Below are positions 32,591-35,807 of a stretch of DNA of 35,807 bases, piece after piece (position 1 is the first letter of the stretch; every line of letters begins with the position of its first letter). Both the position numbers and the translations under genes were made by a program. The notes below the pieces were generated by a model. It was given only the letters and a program-made list of their open reading frames with translations, had not been told where the DNA came from and ran no database searches. Origin of the DNA: Ignavibacteriota bacterium (GTDB taxonomy: Bacteria > Bacteroidota > Ignavibacteria > UBA10030); assembly GCA_003170475.1 (NCBI GenBank), contig PMZI01000053.1, positions 1-35,807 on the forward strand, written 5' to 3'.

Positions 32591-32881
32591 ATGGTAACCG
32601 CGTTGGTATTGCTCAGCGTGCAACACGACAAAACGAACACCGTGGCGGAACAGATCACAGCCATTCCGGGAGTCACAGAAGTGTATTCTGTGGCAGGGAG
32701 ATATGATCTCGCCGTGATCATCCGTGTCAGAGAGAACGATCAACTGGCTTCCGTGGTGACGGATCAGATTAGGAAAGTTGAGGGTATCGAACGATCGGAA
32801 ACGCTGATTGCGTTCCGGGTGTACTCTCGATTTGATCTCGAGTCGGCCTTCTCCCTTGGAATGGAACCGCGGCGCGCATAA
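32591..32881 (+). CDS. Stand-alone Lrp/AsnC ligand-binding (RAM) domain protein
   Basis: A 96-aa protein consisting only of the alpha-beta sandwich ligand-binding domain of Lrp/AsnC regulators: ALVLLSVQHDKTNTVAEQI, IPGVTEVYSVAGRYDLAVII, and VEGIERSETLIAFRVYS. There is no helix-turn-helix. Such stand-alone domains form octamers and bind small molecules, often amino acids, and can act as effectors without DNA contact. The AAAGGCGG before the ATG at 32591 supports the start. It appears to be in one operon with the DUF6483-like gene, and a hairpin follows 24 nt after its stop. Confidence 0.9.
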   Translation: MVTALVLLSVQHDKTNTVAEQITAIPGVTEVYSVAGRYDLAVIIRVRENDQLASVVTDQIRKVEGIERSETLIAFRVYSRFDLESAFSLGMEPRRA

Positions 32882-32904
32882 TAAGAAGGATATCCATAAA
32901 CAGG

Positions 32905-32930
32905 AAGGGCGCCAGTACCTTGGCGCCCTT
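32905..32930. terminator. Bidirectional terminator hairpin between convergent genes
   Basis: A 10-bp perfect stem AAGGGCGCCA (32905-32914) and TGGCGCCCTT (32921-32930) with loop GTACCT. It sits between the convergent Lrp/AsnC-domain gene and the MIP18-like gene. The flanking T-richness is weak on both strands, so efficiency is uncertain. Confidence 0.75.
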
Positions 32931-32955
32931 GGTTCTCTTCACTACTCACCAGTCA

Positions 32956-33279
32956 CTATTTCTTCATCCCTAACTTCGCTTTCGCCTCATCACTCATCCT
33001 GCTCGCGTCCCACTCTGGCTGCCACACGATGCGTACATCGGCATCGCCGACGCCGGGAATTTTCTTCAGCCGGTCTTTCACCTGCTGAGAAATCATGTTG
33101 CTTGCCGGACATCCGGGTGAGGTGAGAGTCATTTTCACGCCGACCCAGTCGTCAACGATGGTGATGCCGTACACCAACCCCAGGCTTACGATGTCCACAG
33201 GAACTTCCGGATCGTAGCATTCCCGCAATGCGCTGGTGATCTCTTCTTCGGTAAGGTTTCCTGCCTGATTGTTAGCCAC
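32956..33279 (-). CDS. MIP18/DUF59 family Fe-S assembly factor, SufT-like
   Basis: A 107-aa cytoplasmic protein of the DUF59 family. Motifs are ECYDPEVPVDIVSLGLVYGI, the MTLTSPGCPASNMI segment with the single conserved Cys57, and VRIVWQPEWDASRMSDEAK at the end. Homologues (SufT, and the eukaryotic CIAO2/MIP18) support maturation of Fe-S proteins, with the Cys thought to be important. It starts 12 nt after the Cys-rich gene of the feo operon, so its expression is likely linked to iron import. The paaD subfamily is an alternative, but no phenylacetate genes are near. Confidence 0.92.
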   Translation of the reverse strand: MANNQAGNLTEEEITSALRECYDPEVPVDIVSLGLVYGITIVDDWVGVKMTLTSPGCPASNMISQQVKDRLKKIPGVGDADVRIVWQPEWDASRMSDEAKAKLGMKK

Positions 33280-33291
33280 GATGTGCTCCGA

Positions 33292-33498
33292 TTATTTGGA
33301 TAAAGAGTTCGACTCGAATTTCTTAATGCTTGCTACGGGACAGCCCGAGTTGTGAACGCAAGCTCCGCAGCCCGGATCGAGCACAGGAACATGGGCGAGG
33401 CATCGGGGGCACCGCTCAGAAAATGGATTCTCAATGACATTCCTGCATTGAGGGCACATGCGCGTTTCTGACTGCAGTCTTTCCTGAAGAGATATCAT
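33292..33498 (-). CDS. Small Cys-rich protein coupled to feoB
   Basis: A 68-aa protein with seven cysteines: CPQC (about 15-18), CPRC (about 29-32) and a C-terminal CGAC...C segment (LDPGCGACVHNSGCPV). The first two pairs fit a zinc-ribbon; the third cluster could bind a metal or an Fe-S cluster. Its ATG at 33498 overlaps the feoB stop in ATGA, which chooses this start over the longer open frame and implies translational coupling. FeoC and FeoB-associated Cys-rich proteins occupy the same place in other feo operons, but this one has no transmembrane helix or winged helix that I can see. A function in iron handling or sensing is an inference from context. Confidence 0.75.
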   Translation of the reverse strand: MISLQERLQSETRMCPQCRNVIENPFSERCPRCLAHVPVLDPGCGACVHNSGCPVASIKKFESNSLSK

Positions 33499-35396
33499 AT
33501 AAGAATCTGGGAGAGAATTCCACCGACCAGAAAAGCGACGATCCACGTCCCGGCCCAAACTGTGAATGCCTCTTTCCAGCCGCGCTCCTTCATCATCACC
33601 ATCACCGACGCGATACAGGGAGTAAAGAGCGTGATGGTTACAAGAGCGACGACAACCTGATTCGGCTGAAGTGCGAGATTATACAGTCCGGCAGCGCCAA
33701 AATCTCTTCGCACCATGCCCATCACAAAAGCCGTCGATGCTTCATGAGGCAGTTGCAGCCATTTCGTTGTCAGTGGATTGAGGAGGTTCTGCCACACTGT
33801 GAGAAGTCCGGTCACCTGCAGGATACCGCAGGCGAGTGCCCCGACAAAGAACCATGGGGCGGCCTCTTTCATAAAGAAGTACGAGCGGTAGGCTGTCTTC
33901 CGTGCGACGTTGTCGAGACGGGGAAACCGCATCGGGGGTAGATCAATTAACAAGGGAGTTGTCGATCCCGGGAGAATCCTGTGAAGGATGGTACCGACGG
34001 CGACAAAAACGACAAAGATAGTGATGCTATAAATGGCCATGGCGCCAAACCCTGCGCCGGCGAGGAAAGCGGCGACGACCGCGAGTTGAGCAGAACAAGG
34101 GACTGCAAACTGAAGGATGGCTGACGCGATGGTCTTTTCCCGCTCGCTCCCCAGCAGGCGCGTTGTCACTGTCGCCATCGTCACGCATCCGAAGCCGAGG
34201 ATAAGTGGGATGACGGCGGAGCCGTTCAAGCCGATCGCATTGAGGCTTCGATCCACAAGCGTTGCAAGGCGTGGCAAATACCCGCTGTCCTCCATCAGAG
34301 CAAGAGAAAAATAAAAAGCGATGACGAGCGGAAGTAAAAGAAAAATCAGGTACGTGACGGTCATCGAGACGACGCCGAACTCGCCCACGAGGAGGATTCC
34401 GAACCAGGAAGTCGGTGAAACATACTGGTTGATGATTCCCCGAATCCACGGTTCCCAGAGTCCATGACCAAGCGTCGTTTCGGTGAAGTTCACGAGGTCC
34501 TGAGCGACAAGTTTTCCGACGAAGAGATAAATGAGGTACAGCGCCAACACGATCAAGGGAATCCCGGTCCACGGATTGACAGCCCAGCGGCCAAGCAGAG
34601 TTGCAAACCGTATGCGGACATTCCTCTCAATGAGGACGGAGTTGATGATGATGTTGACGCGGTTACGCCGGTCAATATAGAGGGATTCACGTTCGTGCCC
34701 GGGAGCAACGCCATGGCGCTGAGAAACGCGTTCGTCGCCTTCGAGAATCAGGAGTGCTTCCGCTTCGGATCCGGTTTCGGAAAGCAGCGTGTGCAGCCGG
34801 TGATGAAGAGTCGGAACCTGCGCGCCCCTGCGCGCCTGGTGCAGCGCTGCATCAATTTGATCAAAGCCACCGCGCGTTGTTGCCGTCGTTCGAAAAACAG
34901 GAACACCGAGAGTCGAGGAAAGAAGATTCGTGTCGATCTCAAGGCCGAGTTTTTCCACCTCATCCATGAAGTTCAGGAGAATGGCAACTCTCTTTCCCAT
35001 GTCGATCAATTGCTGGGTCAGGAAAAGATCGCGCTCAAGGTGAGAGGCATCAACAATGTTCAGGACAATGTCGGCCTGAAGGACGACATCGCGCGTAACG
35101 GCTTCTTCGTCCGTGAAAGAGGAAATCCCATAGACGCCGGGAGTGTCGACGATCTCGTACGACTTGTAGCGTCCTTTGGTGAACTCGATCGTCGTGCCGG
35201 GGTAGTTCGAAACGTCGACGTACATCCCTGACAGATAGTTGAAAAAGAGGGACTTTCCTACGTTGGGATTCCCAACGAGAGCAACGCTCAGGATCGACGC
35301 GTCATCGCCGGGGACTTCGATGCCGGCATGTCGATGCTTCTCGACGTGGTCTTGAAGTGCGGGCTCGTGAATGGTTGATGTGGAATGGTCTCGCAT
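33495..35396 (-). CDS. feoB: Ferrous iron transporter FeoB
   Basis: A 633-aa inner-membrane Fe(II) transporter with an N-terminal GTPase. G1 is GNPNVGKS (42-49), the TT after SNYPG is G2, G3 is DTPG (84-87) and G4 is NFMDE (142-146). The membrane part has the Gate-type segments, but the usual GFGCNVP and MPCSARLP motifs read GFGCVTMATVTTR and VPCSAQLAVV. RRDFGAAGL near the C terminus is the expected variant of RRDxGA. The first 33 residues before the GTPase are an unusual His-containing extension (His4, 10, 17, 21, 23). It starts 9 nt after feoA and overlaps the Cys-rich gene. The length is at the short end of the family. Confidence 0.95.
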   Translation of the reverse strand: MRDHSTSTIHEPALQDHVEKHRHAGIEVPGDDASILSVALVGNPNVGKSLFFNYLSGMYVDVSNYPGTTIEFTKGRYKSYEIVDTPGVYGISSFTDEEAVTRDVVLQADIVLNIVDASHLERDLFLTQQLIDMGKRVAILLNFMDEVEKLGLEIDTNLLSSTLGVPVFRTTATTRGGFDQIDAALHQARRGAQVPTLHHRLHTLLSETGSEAEALLILEGDERVSQRHGVAPGHERESLYIDRRNRVNIIINSVLIERNVRIRFATLLGRWAVNPWTGIPLIVLALYLIYLFVGKLVAQDLVNFTETTLGHGLWEPWIRGIINQYVSPTSWFGILLVGEFGVVSMTVTYLIFLLLPLVIAFYFSLALMEDSGYLPRLATLVDRSLNAIGLNGSAVIPLILGFGCVTMATVTTRLLGSEREKTIASAILQFAVPCSAQLAVVAAFLAGAGFGAMAIYSITIFVVFVAVGTILHRILPGSTTPLLIDLPPMRFPRLDNVARKTAYRSYFFMKEAAPWFFVGALACGILQVTGLLTVWQNLLNPLTTKWLQLPHEASTAFVMGMVRRDFGAAGLYNLALQPNQVVVALVTITLFTPCIASVMVMMKERGWKEAFTVWAGTWIVAFLVGGILSQILI

Positions 35397-35405
35397 GATC
35401 GCGTA

Positions 35406-35663
35406 TTACGCTTTCGGTTGTTCCCCGGCATTCACATACGCGACGAGGATTGTCCGCGCAAGCGTGACGCCAATGGCGATCTCCTGCCGATGTTTCTGGA
35501 TAACCACAGTCCCGCCGGGAAGTCGCTCCAGGCACCTGATAAACTCACCCTTCACAACTCCCAAACGTATCAATTGGGAGCGACTTCGCCCTTCCGGAAT
35601 CTCAACAATTACCAGACGGCTTCCCTTCCGAACCTGATGCAAGGGAATAGGATCGGTCTTCAT
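35406..35663 (-). CDS. feoA: FeoA, SH3-like partner of FeoB
   Basis: An 85-aa cytoplasmic protein with the FeoA SH3-like fold: IPLHQVRKGSRLVIVEIPEG, RSQLIRLGVVKGEFIRCLER, and a final IAIGVTLARTILVAYV strand, where IAIG..LA..I is a family mark. FeoA is needed for FeoB activity, probably by contacting it. It is the first gene of the feo operon, 9 nt upstream of feoB, and follows a palindromic candidate operator. Confidence 0.94.
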   Translation of the reverse strand: MKTDPIPLHQVRKGSRLVIVEIPEGRSRSQLIRLGVVKGEFIRCLERLPGGTVVIQKHRQEIAIGVTLARTILVAYVNAGEQPKA

Positions 35664-35711
35664 GTTCTGGTCTGAATTCCCTTAAATTTTGCAAATACCG
35701 GCGGTTATTAT

Positions 35712-35732
35712 ATAGGACTAGAATAGTCTTAT
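35712..35732 (-). promoter_or_regulatory. Candidate iron-regulator operator at the feo promoter
   Basis: A 21-bp palindrome with 9-bp arms, ATAGGACTA and TAGTCTTAT, a 3-bp centre (GAA) and one mismatch. It lies about 50 bp upstream of feoA. On the minus strand it overlaps a possible promoter: TTGACA (35747-35752) followed after 17 bp by TATTCT (35724-35729). Its shape suits a DtxR- or Fur-family dimer, but the sequence is not a known consensus that I can confirm. Confidence 0.5.
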
Positions 35733-35807
35733 TATACTCAATTGTCAATAATCGAATTTGAAAATTGCGTAAAATTAAACAATCTTAAGGGGAATTCCTT
35801 TTAAATT
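35733..35807. other. AT-rich region upstream of feo
   Basis: This is highly AT-rich and contains no open frame that I support. It includes the -35-like TTGACA on the minus strand (complement at 35747-35752) and an inverted AAGGGGAATTCCTTTT-type segment at 35787-35802. Confidence 0.4.

Overview
The window carries a complete division and cell wall (dcw) cluster on the minus strand, flanked by FCB-group lineage-type genes. The MurE homologue has the DNPR motif of meso-diaminopimelate ligases. FtsI carries two C-terminal PASTA domains. DUF4159 and DUF4175-type proteins, a TlpA-like thioredoxin and a carboxypeptidase-regulatory-domain secreted protein are also present. Together these suggest a Gram-negative bacterium of the Bacteroidota/Ignavibacteria/Chlorobi (FCB) assemblage with mid-range GC. 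I infer this from gene families only and cannot name a species.

Layout. (1) 231-6349, plus strand: an exported TlpA-like thioredoxin, a small pilin-like membrane protein, a carboxypeptidase-regulatory-domain protein, then an ECF sigma factor, a zinc-finger anti-sigma factor and a CHASE2-like membrane sensor without an output domain. (2) 6350-6829: a truncated DUF559 nuclease remnant next to a roughly 154-bp nested palindromic element. (3) 6830-11493: a large Gln/Met-rich coiled-coil DUF4175 protein and an exported DUF4159 protein on the minus strand, split by an oppositely oriented four-helix-bundle (23S rRNA-IVP type) gene bounded by AT-rich repeat tracts. (4) 11527-30128, minus strand: promoter, MraZ operator, mraZ-rsmH-ftsL-ftsI-murE-murF-mraY-murD-ftsW-murG-[PH-like membrane protein]-murC-murB-ftsQ-ftsA-ftsZ, then a strong intrinsic terminator. 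(5) 30291-32881: a HAD phosphatase and a metallophosphoesterase (minus), then a DUF6483-like protein and a stand-alone Lrp/AsnC ligand-binding domain (plus). (6) 32956-35663, minus strand: feoA-feoB-Cys-rich protein-MIP18/SufT-like factor, behind a palindromic candidate operator.

How the genes work together. The dcw products run from UDP-MurNAc and muropeptide synthesis (MurB, MurC, MurD, MurE, MurF) through lipid I/II assembly (MraY, MurG) to septal polymerisation and crosslinking (FtsW, FtsI) and the divisome (FtsL, FtsQ, FtsA, FtsZ). MraZ probably autoregulates from three 10-bp-spaced TGGGG boxes just downstream of the promoter. The feo operon pairs ferrous iron import with a probable Fe-S maturation factor.

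The most unusual material is non-coding. Short-period repeat arrays (8-bp TTAACCAR-type and 7-bp GATTTNN-type), often next to small hairpins, sit in intergenic gaps, and three begin at or within a few bases of a stop codon. The best candidates for something less described are the sigma/anti-sigma/CHASE2-like trio, the PH-like membrane protein inside dcw, and the Cys-rich protein coupled to a variant FeoB. No tRNA, rRNA, CRISPR array or intact transposase was seen.
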